A DNA stretch of 64,000 bases from Actinomycetota bacterium (GCA_020161845.1 JAIUNK010000001.1:212560-276559); one strand, 5' to 3'. Shown: positions 17,929-28,827, counted from the first letter of the stretch. Notes: generated by a model not told the origin, from the sequence alone. Translations and numbers: made by a program.

Positions 17929-17966
17929 CGGACAGGACCCGTCACCATGGTGGCGGGTCCTGTCCG
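17929..17966 (+). terminator. hairpin between actP and DUF294 gene
   Basis: Two perfect 13-base arms around a partly palindromic core (ACCATGGT). It lies 46 bases after actP and 47 bases before the next gene. It lacks a T-run; it may attenuate rather than fully stop transcription into the next gene. A 13-base direct repeat (17977-18001) follows it. Confidence 0.6.
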
Positions 17967-18012
17967 CACTCCCGATAGACGACCCGATCAGACGACCCGA
18001 TGAGGAGGAGCC

Positions 18013-19887
18013 ATGCCAGGCGGCGACGTGGAGCTGGCCGAGGTCCGCGCCTTTCTCGCGGGGGTCGCTCCGTTCGACGGACTACCCGGCGCCCTGCTGG
18101 ACTCGTTGCCGCGGAAGATGACCATGCAGTACTTCCGGCGCGGCACGGCGATCATGGCGGTCGGGCGGAACAACGACGACCTGTACGTCGTGCGCTCCGG
18201 GGCGGTCGACGTGCTCAACCAGCAGGGACGTCTGGTGGACCGCGGTGGGATCGGCACCTGCTTCGGTTCCACCACCCTCGTGCGCGGCAACCCGTCCCGA
18301 TTCGACGTCACCGCGATCGAGGACGTCCTGGCCCTGGTCCTGCCCGGCGCGACCTTCCACGCCATCGCCGCCGCCGACCCGGGCTTCGCCCGCTTCTTCG
18401 ACTCCCAGCGCGCCTCGCGGATGAGCGAGGCAGCCGCCACGATCTCCGCCGTCGAGACGGTTGCCGGCGTCTTCAAGTCCCGGGCCCGAGACCTCCTTCG
18501 GCTCCCGGCCAGCGTGGTCTCCATCGAGGCCACCATCCAGGAGACCGCACAGCGGATGACCGCGGATCGGCGCTCCTCGGCCCTGGTGATGCAGGGCCGC
18601 ACCCTCGCCGGCATCGTCACGGACCGCGACCTGCGCAGCCGCGTCGTGGCCGAGGGGCTGTCGGTCACCGACCCCGTGCCCACGATCATGACGCCGAGCC
18701 CGGTCACCGTCGATGCGGACGCCGTGGTCTTCGAGGTGATCCTGGAGATGGTCACCCGCAACATCAACCACCTGCCGATCATCGAGGACGGCACGCCGAT
18801 CGGCGTCCTGACGACCGACGACTTCGTGCGGGCGGAACGGGACAACCCGCTCTTCCTCACCGCCGAGATCGCTGCGCAGCGCGACGTCGCGGGCATCGCC
18901 GCGGTGGCCCGTCGGCTGCCCGGACTGGTCGAGACGCTGGTGCGGCAGGACGCCTCCGCCGACGACATCGGTCGCGTGGTCACGGCGGTGGGCGATGCCG
19001 TCGACCGCCGGCTCATCCTGCTGGCCGAGGCCGAACTCGGCCCGCCGCCGGTGCCCTACTGCTGGGTCGTGATGGGCTCGCGGGCCCGCCTGGAGCAGGC
19101 GCTGGGCGCGGACCAGGACAACGCCATCGTGATCGACGACGCCTACGACGAGGCCGCCCACGGGGAGTACTTCCGGGCGCTTGCCACCTTCGTCTGCGAC
19201 GCGCTCGTCGAGAGCGGCTACCCGAGCTGCCCCGGCCGGATCATGGCGAGCAACGACCGGCTCCGGGCGCCCACCCGGGTGTGGCGCCAGCAGTTCGATG
19301 AGTGGATGACCCGGCCGGTGTCGGACGCCATCATGCGCGCCGGAATCTTCTTCGACATGCGGCCGGTGCACGGGGCCGTCGACCTGTACGCCGCGCTGAG
19401 CGACCACGTCGCGGCGGTGGCCCCGCAGTCGCGGCTCTTCCTGGGGCACCTGTCCCGCAGCGCGGTGGCCATCGAACCGCCGATCGGCTTCTTCCGCGGC
19501 CTCGTCGTCGCCAAGGCCGGCGAACACCGCGACACCTTCGACATCAAGGGCGGCGGAGTGCGGGCCGTCGTCGAGGTGGCCCGGGTCATCGCCCTGTCCC
19601 ACGGCATCCGTGCCGTCAACACCCGCGAGCGCCTCCAGGAGGCCATCGACGCCGGCGCCATGGACCGGTCCCGCGGGGAGGACCTGCGGGAGGCGTTCGA
19701 GTTCATCTCCTATGTGCGGCTGCGGCATCAGGCCAAGCAGGTCCGCTCTGGCCAGGTCCCCAACAACCACGTGCGGCCCGACGATCTGACCGACTTCGAC
19801 CAGCGGCATCTGCGCGAGGCCTTCGCGATCGTCAGCAAGGCCCAACGCACCCTGTCGCACGTGCACTCCGTCTCGTTCATGCGATGA
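18013..19887 (+). CDS. cNMP-binding/CBS/DUF294 nucleotidyltransferase-like protein
   Basis: A 624-residue four-part protein: cyclic-nucleotide-binding-like domain (about 15-125), a CBS pair (about 155-275, with GIVTDRDLRSRV and PIGVLTTDDFVR), a DUF294 nucleotidyltransferase-like domain (about 330-470, WVVMGSRARLEQALGADQDNAIV), and the DUF294 C-terminal helical domain. This architecture is commonly found beside acetate permease genes and a DnaQ-like exonuclease, and is thought to sense nucleotides and regulate, by homology to GlnD-like transferases. The nucleotidyltransferase motif GSxAR...QDND-like is largely kept (GSRARLEQ, QDNAI; the second Asp of DND is Ala). AGGAGG lies just before the ATG. 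Confidence 0.88.
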   Translation: MPGGDVELAEVRAFLAGVAPFDGLPGALLDSLPRKMTMQYFRRGTAIMAVGRNNDDLYVVRSGAVDVLNQQGRLVDRGGIGTCFGSTTLVRGNPSRFDVTAIEDVLALVLPGATFHAIAAADPGFARFFDSQRASRMSEAAATISAVETVAGVFKSRARDLLRLPASVVSIEATIQETAQRMTADRRSSALVMQGRTLAGIVTDRDLRSRVVAEGLSVTDPVPTIMTPSPVTVDADAVVFEVILEMVTRNINHLPIIEDGTPIGVLTTDDFVRAERDNPLFLTAEIAAQRDVAGIAAVARRLPGLVETLVRQDASADDIGRVVTAVGDAVDRRLILLAEAELGPPPVPYCWVVMGSRARLEQALGADQDNAIVIDDAYDEAAHGEYFRALATFVCDALVESGYPSCPGRIMASNDRLRAPTRVWRQQFDEWMTRPVSDAIMRAGIFFDMRPVHGAVDLYAALSDHVAAVAPQSRLFLGHLSRSAVAIEPPIGFFRGLVVAKAGEHRDTFDIKGGGVRAVVEVARVIALSHGIRAVNTRERLQEAIDAGAMDRSRGEDLREAFEFISYVRLRHQAKQVRSGQVPNNHVRPDDLTDFDQRHLREAFAIVSKAQRTLSHVHSVSFMR

Positions 19888-19969
19888 CCGACCCACCCGT
19901 CGACCGCCTCGTCCCCCGGCTGGCCCCCCGGCTGGTCCCCCGCCCGGTCCCGACCCGCGGGGGGAGCCG

Positions 19970-20686
19970 GTGAGCTCGTTCGCCGAGCGGCACCGCGATC
20001 GGCTGCGGGACCGGGCGCGCGAACGGGCCCGGGCGCGGGCCCCCGAGGGCCCGCTGCGGGCCTACCTCTCGGTCCCGCCGCCGCCGCGGACGACGCCGTT
20101 GGCGCAGGCGCCCCTGCTGGCGGTGGACTTCGAGACCACGGGCCTGGACGCGCGCACCGCGCAGATCGTCAGCGTCGGCCTGGTCCCCATCGACGGCCGA
20201 ACCATCGGGCTGGCCGGCGCGCGCCGGCTGATCGTCCGGCCGGAGGGCGAGGTGGGGCAGAGTGCCGTCGTGCACGGCCTGACCGACGACATCGTCGAGG
20301 CGGGGGTGCCGTTGGCGGAGGCGGTCGAGGTCTTGCTCGCGGAGCTCGCCGGGCGGCTCATGGTGGCGCACCACAGCGTGATCGAGATCGACTTCCTGGC
20401 GGCGGCGTGTCGCCGGCTCTACGGCCAGGCGCCGGCCCTGCGCAGCATCGACACCCTGGTGTTGCAGCACCGGGTGTTCCGGGCCAGTGGTCCGCCCGGC
20501 TCCGAGCCGCCCGCGGGGAGTCTGCGGCTGTGGGCGGCTCGGGAGCGTTACGGGCTGCCGACGTACCAGGCGCACGACGCCCTCGTCGACGCGCTCGCCT
20601 GCGCCGAGCTCTACCTGGCCCAGAGCGCCGAGCTCGGCGCCGGACGGGACCTGGAGGTGCGGCAGGTCATGTCGCGCTACGGCTGA
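19970..20686 (+). CDS. DnaQ-like 3'-5' exonuclease
   Basis: A 238-residue DEDDh exonuclease. ExoI motif is DFETTGLD with D53 and E55, followed by HGLTDD, ExoII AHHSVIEIDFL with Asp, and ExoIII HDALVDALA with His and Asp, so all catalytic residues are present. The N-terminal 35 residues are Arg-rich and poorly conserved. Start GTG at 19970 follows GGGGGAG. It is 82 bases behind the CBS/DUF294 gene; this pair next to actP is a conserved neighbourhood, although why an exonuclease belongs there is not known. It is not the polymerase III epsilon subunit by context. Confidence 0.87.
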   Translation: MSSFAERHRDRLRDRARERARARAPEGPLRAYLSVPPPPRTTPLAQAPLLAVDFETTGLDARTAQIVSVGLVPIDGRTIGLAGARRLIVRPEGEVGQSAVVHGLTDDIVEAGVPLAEAVEVLLAELAGRLMVAHHSVIEIDFLAAACRRLYGQAPALRSIDTLVLQHRVFRASGPPGSEPPAGSLRLWAARERYGLPTYQAHDALVDALACAELYLAQSAELGAGRDLEVRQVMSRYG

Positions 20687-20713
20687 GGCCGGCGGGGCGC
20701 GCTCGGAGCGGGG

Positions 20714-22381
<1,668 letters not shown>

Positions 22382-22724
22382 CCCGCCATCCTGCCCGACC
22401 CGCAGGGCAGGGGCCGCCGCGGGCCAAGGCCCCCGGCGGGCGTCGAACGTCCCCCTGTCGGCCGTTCGACGCCGGCGCCGGGCGGACGCCGCTCCCGCCC
22501 ATCGGGGCGGTGACGACAACCGGCACCTGTCCTATCGCGCGGCGCGCCAGCGCGTTACGTCGCGGCGCGCCAGTGCGTGACGTCGCGGCGCGCCACGCCG
22601 TACGGCACGGCACTCCTGCCCGCCAGGACCACCCGACCGGCCGACGGGCGGCCGCTGCGACGTTTACGATCGGTGCAGGGCGTCGCCACACGGCGGCACC
22701 GACGGACACGACGGGGGGAGACCC
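22382..22724. other. 343-bp divergent intergenic region
   Basis: Divergent region between the ABC-F and SPFH genes. Its only structured part is a 23-base tandem repeat at 22538-22600. No gene is supported here. Confidence 0.5.
22538..22600. repeat. 23-bp tandem repeat with GGCGCGCC core
   Basis: About 2.6 units of period 23, each starting with the palindrome GGCGCGCC and followed by GCGT(T/G)ACGT. It lies 125-187 bases before the SPFH start. Regular spacing of palindromic cores close to two helix turns would suit cooperative regulator binding. Confidence 0.7.
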
Positions 22725-23888
22725 ATGGGCCTGTTCGACGGGATCCGGGGCCAGTTCATCGACATCATCGAATGGCTCGACGACAGCCGCGACACGATCG
22801 TGTGGCGCTATCCCCGTGGGGACAACGAGATCAAGAACGGCGCGAAGCTGATCGTGCGCGAGTCGCAGGCGGCGGTGTTCGTCAGCGAGGGCCGGGTGGC
22901 CGATGCCTTCGCGCCCGGCACCTACGAGCTGACCACGGCAAACCTGCCGATCCTGTCGGACCTCAAGGGCTGGAAGTACGGCTTCGAGAGCCCCTTCAAG
23001 GCCGAGGTCTACTTCGTGAACATGCGCCAGTTCACCGACTTCAAGTGGGGCACCCAGAACCCCATCATGGTGCGCGACCCCGAGTTCGGGATGGTCCGGC
23101 TGCGGGCGTTCGGCGGCTACGCCGTACGGGTCACCGATCCGGTGCTGCTGCTGCGCGAGCTCGTCGGCACCGACCCGCAGTTCCGCACCGACGAGGTCGG
23201 CGAATACCTGCGCCAGATGATCGTGGCCCGGCTGTCCAAGGCGCTGGCCACGGCCGGGGTCTCGATGCTGGACCTGACCGCGCGGCAGAACGAGATCGGC
23301 AACTCCGTAGCGGCCGTGCTGTCGGAGGATCTCGGGGCGATGGGCCTGACGATCCCGGCGTTCTACATCGAGAACATCTCGGTGCCGCCCGAGGTCGAGG
23401 AGGCGATGGACAAGCGCACCTCGATGGGCGTGCTCGGCGACCTGGACCGGTACACCAAGATGCAGGCCGCCGACGCCATGGAGGCGGCCGCGAACAACCC
23501 CGGCGGCGGGATGGGCGCCTCGATGGGGATGGGCATGGGCATGGGGATGGGGCAGGCCGCGGCGGAGTCGATGCGCTCCCAGGGCCAGCCGGCGCCTCAG
23601 GGGCAACCAGGTCCTTCCGGTCAGCCCGCGCCACAGGGGCCGCCCGCGCCACAGGGCGTCGGCGGGCCGCCGCCGCTGCCGCAGCCCGAGCAGTGGTACG
23701 CCGGGGTCGGCGGGCAGCAGGTCGGCCCGATGCCGCGGGGTGACCTGACGGGACGCCTGCGCTCTGGGGAGTACGCCCCGGACACCCTGGTCTGGCGGGT
23801 CGGCATGGCGAACTGGGCGGCGGCCTCCGGCGTACCGGAGCTCGCCGACGCCTCCGGACCGCAGCCGCCGGCGTTGCCCGGCCAGTGA
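22725..23888 (+). CDS. SPFH-domain protein with C-terminal GYF_2 domain
   Basis: A 387-residue protein. Residues 1-260 are an SPFH (band-7) domain of the virion-core/YdjI type (TIVWRYPRGDNEIKNGAKLIVRESQAAVF, with the YIENISVPPEVEEAMDKR segment). Residues 262-325 are a Met/Gly and Pro/Gln-rich linker. Residues 327-378 are a GYF_2 domain (QWYAGVGGQQVGPMP...TLVWRVGMANWAAA), a peptide-binding module. Such proteins form membrane-associated scaffolds; the exact task is unknown. GGGGGA precedes the ATG. Its stop overlaps the GTG of the zinc-ribbon gene by four bases, so the two proteins probably act together (compare ydjI/ydjH-type pairs). Confidence 0.85.
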   Translation: MGLFDGIRGQFIDIIEWLDDSRDTIVWRYPRGDNEIKNGAKLIVRESQAAVFVSEGRVADAFAPGTYELTTANLPILSDLKGWKYGFESPFKAEVYFVNMRQFTDFKWGTQNPIMVRDPEFGMVRLRAFGGYAVRVTDPVLLLRELVGTDPQFRTDEVGEYLRQMIVARLSKALATAGVSMLDLTARQNEIGNSVAAVLSEDLGAMGLTIPAFYIENISVPPEVEEAMDKRTSMGVLGDLDRYTKMQAADAMEAAANNPGGGMGASMGMGMGMGMGQAAAESMRSQGQPAPQGQPGPSGQPAPQGPPAPQGVGGPPPLPQPEQWYAGVGGQQVGPMPRGDLTGRLRSGEYAPDTLVWRVGMANWAAASGVPELADASGPQPPALPGQ

Positions 23889-25141
23889 GCCCGGACGCGC
23901 AGGCGCCGCGTCCGCAGCAGGCGGCCTCGACGTTCCCGTGCCGCTCCTGCGGCGCGCAGGTGCGCTATCTGCCGGGGACGATGTCGCTGAAGTGCCCCTA
24001 CTGCGGCGCCGAGCAAGCGGTGCCGCAGTCCGGCGCGGCCGGCGGCGGGGACGGTTCGATCGACGAGCACGACTACGAGGAGTGGCTCTCCTCGCCGACC
24101 AAGCCGACCGGCCTGACCGGCCCGCACGTGGTGGCCTGTCCCCGATGCGCGGCGACCGTCAGCACCGCCGACCAGTCGTTGGCGTGCCCGTTCTGCAGCG
24201 CCCCGATCGTGGTGGCGGTCGACCCGGCCGAGCAGATCGTGCCGGAGGGGATCGTCCCGTTCACGCTGTCGAACACGCAGGCCACCGAGGCGATGCGCCG
24301 GTGGACCGGTAGTCGCTGGTTCGCCCCCAATGGGCTGAAGAAGGTCACCACCGCCGAGCGGATCAACGGCACCTACGTGCCGCATTGGACCTACGACGCG
24401 CAGACCCAGACCCACTACACGGGGATGCGCGGGGATCACTACTACACCACCGAGAGCTACACCGACTCCGAAGGTCGGCGGCAGACCCGGACCGTGCAGC
24501 ACACCCGCTGGTGGCCGGCGTCCGGCACGGTGTCCCGCGGGTTCGACGACGTCCTGGTGATCGGCTCGACCCGGCTCGCGCCGGAGGAGGTGTCCAAGCT
24601 CGAACCGTGGACGCTGGCCGGCGCGCAACCCTTCCAGGCGGCGTTCCTGTCCGGCTATACGACGCTGCGCTACGACGTCGAGCCCGAGGCCGGGCTGGGC
24701 GTCGCCAAGGATCGGATGCGCGGCGTCATCGACGGCGACGTGCGCGCCGATATCGGCGGCGACGTGCAGCAGGTGCACGACATGGACACCCGCTATTGGG
24801 GCCTGACGTTCAAGCTGATGCTGCTGCCGGTGTGGGTGGCGGGCTATCTGTACGCGGGGCGCACCTACACCGTCTACATCAACGCCCACGACGGCCACGT
24901 GGTCGGCGAGCGACCCTACAGCGTGCCCAAGATCGTGGCCGCGGTGATCGCGGGGCTGCTGCTGTTGGCCGCACTCGCGTTCGGCTATCAGCGCTCCCAG
25001 CAGGGCGACACCCCGGGCTACGCGCCGACCCCCGCGCCCGCGTCGGCCCCGGCGACGACCGTGCGGCCTGGGCCGGTGGAGCCCGGCCGCACGTCGGTCG
25101 GCGTGCCGGGCGAGCCGGCCACCACGTACTGGACCCGCTGA
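23885..25141 (+). CDS. double zinc-ribbon membrane protein (YdjH/primosomal N'-ribbon-like)
   Basis: A 418-residue protein. Two zinc ribbons near the N-terminus have cysteines C19/C22/C37/C40 and C85/C88/C101/C104. A central beta-rich domain holds YVPHWTYDAQTQTHYTGMRGDHY, and one membrane helix (about 345-365) is followed by a Pro/Thr-rich C-terminal tail of about 50 residues. The topology suggests a cytoplasmic sensor or adaptor part. The family pairs with SPFH proteins in Gram-positive genomes; the biochemical role is unestablished. It is translationally coupled to the SPFH gene (GTGA). Confidence 0.8.
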   Translation: MSPDAQAPRPQQAASTFPCRSCGAQVRYLPGTMSLKCPYCGAEQAVPQSGAAGGGDGSIDEHDYEEWLSSPTKPTGLTGPHVVACPRCAATVSTADQSLACPFCSAPIVVAVDPAEQIVPEGIVPFTLSNTQATEAMRRWTGSRWFAPNGLKKVTTAERINGTYVPHWTYDAQTQTHYTGMRGDHYYTTESYTDSEGRRQTRTVQHTRWWPASGTVSRGFDDVLVIGSTRLAPEEVSKLEPWTLAGAQPFQAAFLSGYTTLRYDVEPEAGLGVAKDRMRGVIDGDVRADIGGDVQQVHDMDTRYWGLTFKLMLLPVWVAGYLYAGRTYTVYINAHDGHVVGERPYSVPKIVAAVIAGLLLLAALAFGYQRSQQGDTPGYAPTPAPASAPATTVRPGPVEPGRTSVGVPGEPATTYWTR

Positions 25142-25254
25142 CCAGCCGGCCCGGTCCCGGCCGGCCCACGCGCCCACTCGCCCTCGCGCCCGCCCGCCGA
25201 TCGAGCGCGGCGGGGCGGGCGCGGGGAGGTCTCCCGGCGGCCTACAGTGGCCGC

Positions 25255-25914
25255 ATGCCAACGCTGCCGCTCTTCCCGCTGGGCGCGGTCCTCGCGCCGG
25301 GCGAGCGGCTGCCGCTGCGGGTCTTCGAACGGCGGTACGTCGTGCTGCTGCGCGACCTGCTGCGCGCGCGCCGCGAGATCGGTCAGGCCGAGTTCGGCAT
25401 CATCGGCATCCGCGCCGGTCACGAGGTCGGCGACCACGGCGCGGTGGCGCTGCACGACGTCGGGTCGGCAGCCCGGCTGGTCGAGGTGGGCGAGCGCAAC
25501 GACGGCTCGTACGACGTGGTCGCCGAGGGCTCGCGCCGGTTCCGGCTGGACGGCTTGATCGAGGACCGGCGCACGCCGTACCTGGTGGGGTCGGTGACCT
25601 GGCTCTCCGAGCGGGTCCGGGACCCCGAGCTGGTGGCCACGCTGACCCACCGGCTGCGCGCGGCGGTCGCGGCGTACCGCGCGGAGCTGCACCTGACGAA
25701 CGTGAGCCTGCCCGGCGATCCGACCGAGCTGTCCCACCAGGCGATGCGGCACGTGATGATGGAGCGCGCCGACCGACAGCGGCTGCTGGAGGCGCGCGAC
25801 GTCGACACCCGGTTGCGGTTGGCGCTCGCCCTGACCCGCCGGGAGGCGACGTTGCAGCGCGAGCTGAGCGCCTACCCCGGCGGCTACACCCCCGCTCAGC
25901 CGGTCGCCAACTGA
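25255..25914 (+). CDS. LON peptidase substrate-binding domain protein
   Basis: A 219-residue protein comprising only the LON N-terminal (substrate-binding) domain, without ATPase or protease parts: LPLFPLGAVLAPGERLPLRVFERRYVVLLRDLL at residues 4-36, FGIIGIRAG, and ERNDGSYDVVAEGSRRFRLD. Stand-alone versions are common in actinobacteria; their function is not established, and it is probably an adaptor or folding-related protein. ATG at 25255; there is no strong ribosome site, so the message may be leaderless. Confidence 0.87.
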   Translation: MPTLPLFPLGAVLAPGERLPLRVFERRYVVLLRDLLRARREIGQAEFGIIGIRAGHEVGDHGAVALHDVGSAARLVEVGERNDGSYDVVAEGSRRFRLDGLIEDRRTPYLVGSVTWLSERVRDPELVATLTHRLRAAVAAYRAELHLTNVSLPGDPTELSHQAMRHVMMERADRQRLLEARDVDTRLRLALALTRREATLQRELSAYPGGYTPAQPVAN

Positions 25915-25926
25915 CCCGCGGCCTGG

Positions 25927-25965
25927 CCCGGCTGAGCCGGGCTGAGCTGAGCCGGCTCAGCCGGG
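25927..25965. terminator. bidirectional hairpin between convergent genes
   Basis: Two perfect 12-base arms (CCCGGCTGAGCC and its complement) around a 15-base loop, exactly between the LON-domain gene and the convergent racemase gene, with GGCTGAGC repeats around it. Confidence 0.65.
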
Positions 25966-25970
25966 TCGGC

Positions 25971-27179
25971 TCACAGCTGCACCAGCACCCCGCTCGCGAG
26001 CAGTTCGTCGATCCGTTCGTGGCTGAAGCCCCAGGCGCCGAAGGCCTCGATGGTGTCCTGTCCGCTCTTGCGTGGCGGGGTCGGGTCGAGCTCCGGGGTG
26101 GCCGAGAAGCGGGGCGCGGCGCGCGGCTGGACGACCCCGCCGACCGAGGTGAACACCCCGCGGGCGGCCAGGTGTGGGTCGGCCATGGCCTGGGTCAGCG
26201 AGCGGACCGGCGCCACGCAGGCGGTGGTGCCGGCGAAGGTGTCCTCCCAGTCGGCCACGGTGCGGGTGGCGAACACGTCGGCGAAGAGCCGCTCCAGTTC
26301 GGGCCAGGCGGCGCGATCGTGCTGGGCGTCCATGATGGACCCGGCGCTGTTCGCGGCACTATGCCTGGCGCGGGACCCGCCGGACAGCTCGTGCCCCGCC
26401 AAACCCAGGCCGCGCACCAGGTCGGCGTAGAACGCCGGCTCCAGCGCGCCGACGGCCACGAAACCACCGTCGGCGCATCGGTAGGTCCGGTAGAACGGGC
26501 AACCGCCGTCGAGCAGATTGGCCGCGCGGGCGTCGGCCCAGTAGCCGTCGCCGAGCATCGTGTAGACCATCGTCAGCAGGCTGGTGGCGCCGTCGACCAT
26601 GGCCGCGTCGATGACCTGACCGACGCCGGTGCGCGCCCGAGCGTGCACCGCCGACAGGATGCCCACCAGCAGGAACATCGCCCCGCCGCCGAAGTCCGCC
26701 ACGAGATTGACCGATGGCACCGGCTGCTCGGCCGGCCCGACGGAGTGCAGGGCGCCGGTCAGCGCGGCATAGGTGATGTCGTGGCCCACCTGCTGCGCCC
26801 GCGGACCGCTCTGACCCCAGCCCGTCATCCGCCCATAGATCAGCCGCGGATTGCGGGCCAGGCACACCCCGGGGCCGAGCCCGAGCCGCTCCATCACCCC
26901 CGGGCGCATTCCCTCGACCAGCACGTCGGCCCGCTCGAGGAGCTCCATGACCACCTCGGCGGCGCCCGGCTGCTTGAGATCGACCGCGGCGCACGGCCGC
27001 GACCGGTTCAGGCCGGCCGTCGGCGTGGCCAGCGGGCCCGCCCCGCCGGGCCGGTCCAGGCGCAGCACGTCGGCGCCCAACTCGGCCAGCAGCATGCAGG
27101 CGTACGGCGCGGGGCCGATGCCCGCGATCTCCACGACGCGCAGACCCGCCAGTGGGCCGCCGGGTTTGTCCTTGGTCAT
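25971..27179 (-). CDS. alpha-methylacyl-CoA racemase (CaiB/BaiF family)
   Basis: A 402-residue CoA-transferase family III protein. Residues H133 (VGHDITYAALTG) and D162 (NLVADFGGGAM) match the catalytic His/Asp pair of mycobacterial MCR rather than the Asp of formyl-CoA transferase, so it is better called a racemase, epimerising 2-methylacyl-CoA in branched fatty acid or sterol breakdown. The ATG at 27179 (MTKDK) precedes the conserved PLAGLRVVEIAGIGPAPYACM. The region 27180-27420 upstream has no gene and leads into the accessory island. Confidence 0.9.
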   Translation of the reverse strand: MTKDKPGGPLAGLRVVEIAGIGPAPYACMLLAELGADVLRLDRPGGAGPLATPTAGLNRSRPCAAVDLKQPGAAEVVMELLERADVLVEGMRPGVMERLGLGPGVCLARNPRLIYGRMTGWGQSGPRAQQVGHDITYAALTGALHSVGPAEQPVPSVNLVADFGGGAMFLLVGILSAVHARARTGVGQVIDAAMVDGATSLLTMVYTMLGDGYWADARAANLLDGGCPFYRTYRCADGGFVAVGALEPAFYADLVRGLGLAGHELSGGSRARHSAANSAGSIMDAQHDRAAWPELERLFADVFATRTVADWEDTFAGTTACVAPVRSLTQAMADPHLAARGVFTSVGGVVQPRAAPRFSATPELDPTPPRKSGQDTIEAFGAWGFSHERIDELLASGVLVQL

Positions 27180-27420
27180 GACGGACACACTGCCCGGCCC
27201 GACCGGTCCGCGGCCAGGGATTCGCCGTGACATCGCCCACCGGTTTCCCGACCGACCGTTCGCGACCCTGGCCGGGTGGGTCGGGTCGACCGGCGACCCT
27301 CGATGCGTCAATCCCCCGGCCCGGGTGATCCCAGCGTCGCCTGTCCGGGTTATCCAGGCGCAAACCGGATACTTGTCAGGCTCCAGGGGGCAGCCCGCAG
27401 TGATGCGCTGACCCAGCCAA

Positions 27421-27711
27421 CTATTCGCGTTGATCCCGATCCACTTGCAAGTTGTGCTCCGCCTGAAGGATTAGTGGTGGCAGCAGGCAGATTACAATCA
27501 CTCCTACCACTTCGTTGGTTGGCCTATGCTGCGCCCCCAGCAGGAGCGAAAAGGGCCATGTCAGGGCAGCTGCGAAAAGCAGCCAGTAGCCGGCCCCGAG
27601 CCGTGGAGCCAATCTCCCCCAAGGAATTTTAGATCCAGTCTGGCTGCGCCGGAGAAGGATGACCCCCCAAGTCGCCATCGTGGACGCTGCGATGAATGGC
27701 ACACACCACAT
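27421..27711 (-). CDS. candidate immunity membrane protein A
   Basis: A 96-residue protein with three likely membrane helices (about residues 2-19, 36-55, 63-82). It has no recognised family. Its ATG shares a base with the stop of the Rhs tip in a TGATG junction, so it is translationally coupled to the tip gene, just as immunity genes usually follow polymorphic toxins. GC is lower than in the flanking chromosome. The hydrophobic tip it follows would fit a membrane-acting toxin with a membrane immunity protein. Inferred from layout, not from homology. Confidence 0.5.
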   Translation of the reverse strand: MWCVPFIAASTMATWGVILLRRSQTGSKIPWGRLAPRLGAGYWLLFAAALTWPFSLLLGAQHRPTNEVVGVIVICLLPPLILQAEHNLQVDRDQRE

Positions 27712-28574
27712 CAGGGAGCCACCCCGGGCCGACCCATGCATCCGCCCCACGAGGAACTCCATTGACACGCGGGTGGCTCATACGCGTACGGGTTTTTCCC
27801 CCATGGTCGCGAAGCCCAGTCCTCCGTAATTCCCTTAATAACCACCCAGCCGTATGCACTTAGCCCCATCGTTGCCCAGAAGGAACTCGTAGCAGCCCAG
27901 GATCCCGCTGCCCAAAGCATAGTTACAACGAAGTTGGTACCATCATTCGAATCCATACCGGAGGGATCACTCAGATTTAGGGCGTTGCCGCCGGCGTAGA
28001 GGTAGGTGTTCTTTTCCTTGCCGGAGGGGTCGGGAGTGGTGAACCGGCCGGTGGCGGGGTCGTACCAGCGGACGCCGAACCTTGTGAGGCCGGTGGTTCT
28101 GTCCAGGAGACCGCCGGCGTAGCGGTGGATGTTGTACCCCGCGACGGTCCCGGTCTCGACGGTGGCGCGGGGGATCCCGGTCGGGTCGTAAGAGTACGAC
28201 GCGATCAACGATCCACTGTTGCTGGCCAGACCGATCACGGTCCCGAGCCGGTCGGTCAGGAACCACGCCTGCCCTTCCGGGGCGACGTACCCGATGTTGA
28301 CCCCTGAGGGGTGGGTGACGTCCCGGATCGTCTTGCCACCCACAACCTGGCTGGACAACGCCAACCCCAGAATCGACCGGACGTACGTGGAGCCGTGCGC
28401 CGAGAGCAACTGGTTATAGAACCCGGGGTTGATCCCGCCGTACCCGAACCCCAAACCCGTCCCGTTGACGGTCATCGAGGTGGTGTTCCCGACCGCGTCG
28501 GTGACCTCACCCGTCCGCGCCGCGTTCCACTGACCACCGCGGCCACCGCCCACCCGACCAAGGACCTTGGACAA
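27711..28574 (-). pseudogene. Rhs C-terminal module A (orphan)
   Basis: An orphan RHS-repeat C-terminal module. Residues from about 20 are RHS/YD-repeat core: FGYGG, SYSYDPTGIPR, YAGGLLDRTTGLTRFGVRWYDPATGRFTTPDPSGKEKNTYLYAGGN, the conserved end of the Rhs shell. After that (from about residue 205) comes a variable tip of about 80 residues (NLSDPSG.. then a hydrophobic NFVVTMLWAAGSWAATS) ending near WGGCMGRPGVAP. No N-terminal shell or secretion part exists; the first 18 residues look like junction sequence, so it is probably a silent or recombinational tip cassette. The core segment 27984-28523 is duplicated at 29272-29811. Confidence 0.7.
27984..28523. repeat. 540-bp direct repeat, Rhs core copy A
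   Basis: Near-identical to 29272-29811 with no indels seen (constant offset of 1288 bases) and only scattered substitutions, mostly silent. It ends exactly where the two encoded tips diverge, just after the YAGGN motif. Confidence 0.9.
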
Positions 28575-28827
28575 CCGCTTACCCGGCGCGACATCCGGGC
28601 ACCATCCGACCCCTCACACGAGCAGCCGCGACCGATCCCGCCGACACATCCTCCACCGGCCCCGTCGGCAGCTGCAGCTCGGCCGCGTGAAAGAGGGAGA
28701 TTAGCGGCCCGCTGGTTATCGTGGGTGGCCTCCGGAGTGTCGATACTTCTCTTTGCTTCCCAAACCGCGACACGCTGCCAGTCCAGAAAACAACGACGCG
28801 CTCTGCGAAGAGTCTTCATTTAGCCGG
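28575..28827. other. lower-GC spacer between Rhs modules
   Basis: About 250 bases with no credible gene. A weak minus-strand frame at 28579-28773 has no family resemblance and no ribosome site. The GC content drops towards 28740-28870. Probably eroded remnants of an earlier tip or immunity gene. Confidence 0.5.

Noticed and set aside
28579-28773. Small minus-strand ORF between the Rhs modules
   Set aside because: No ribosome site, no family, no supporting codon pattern; may be debris.
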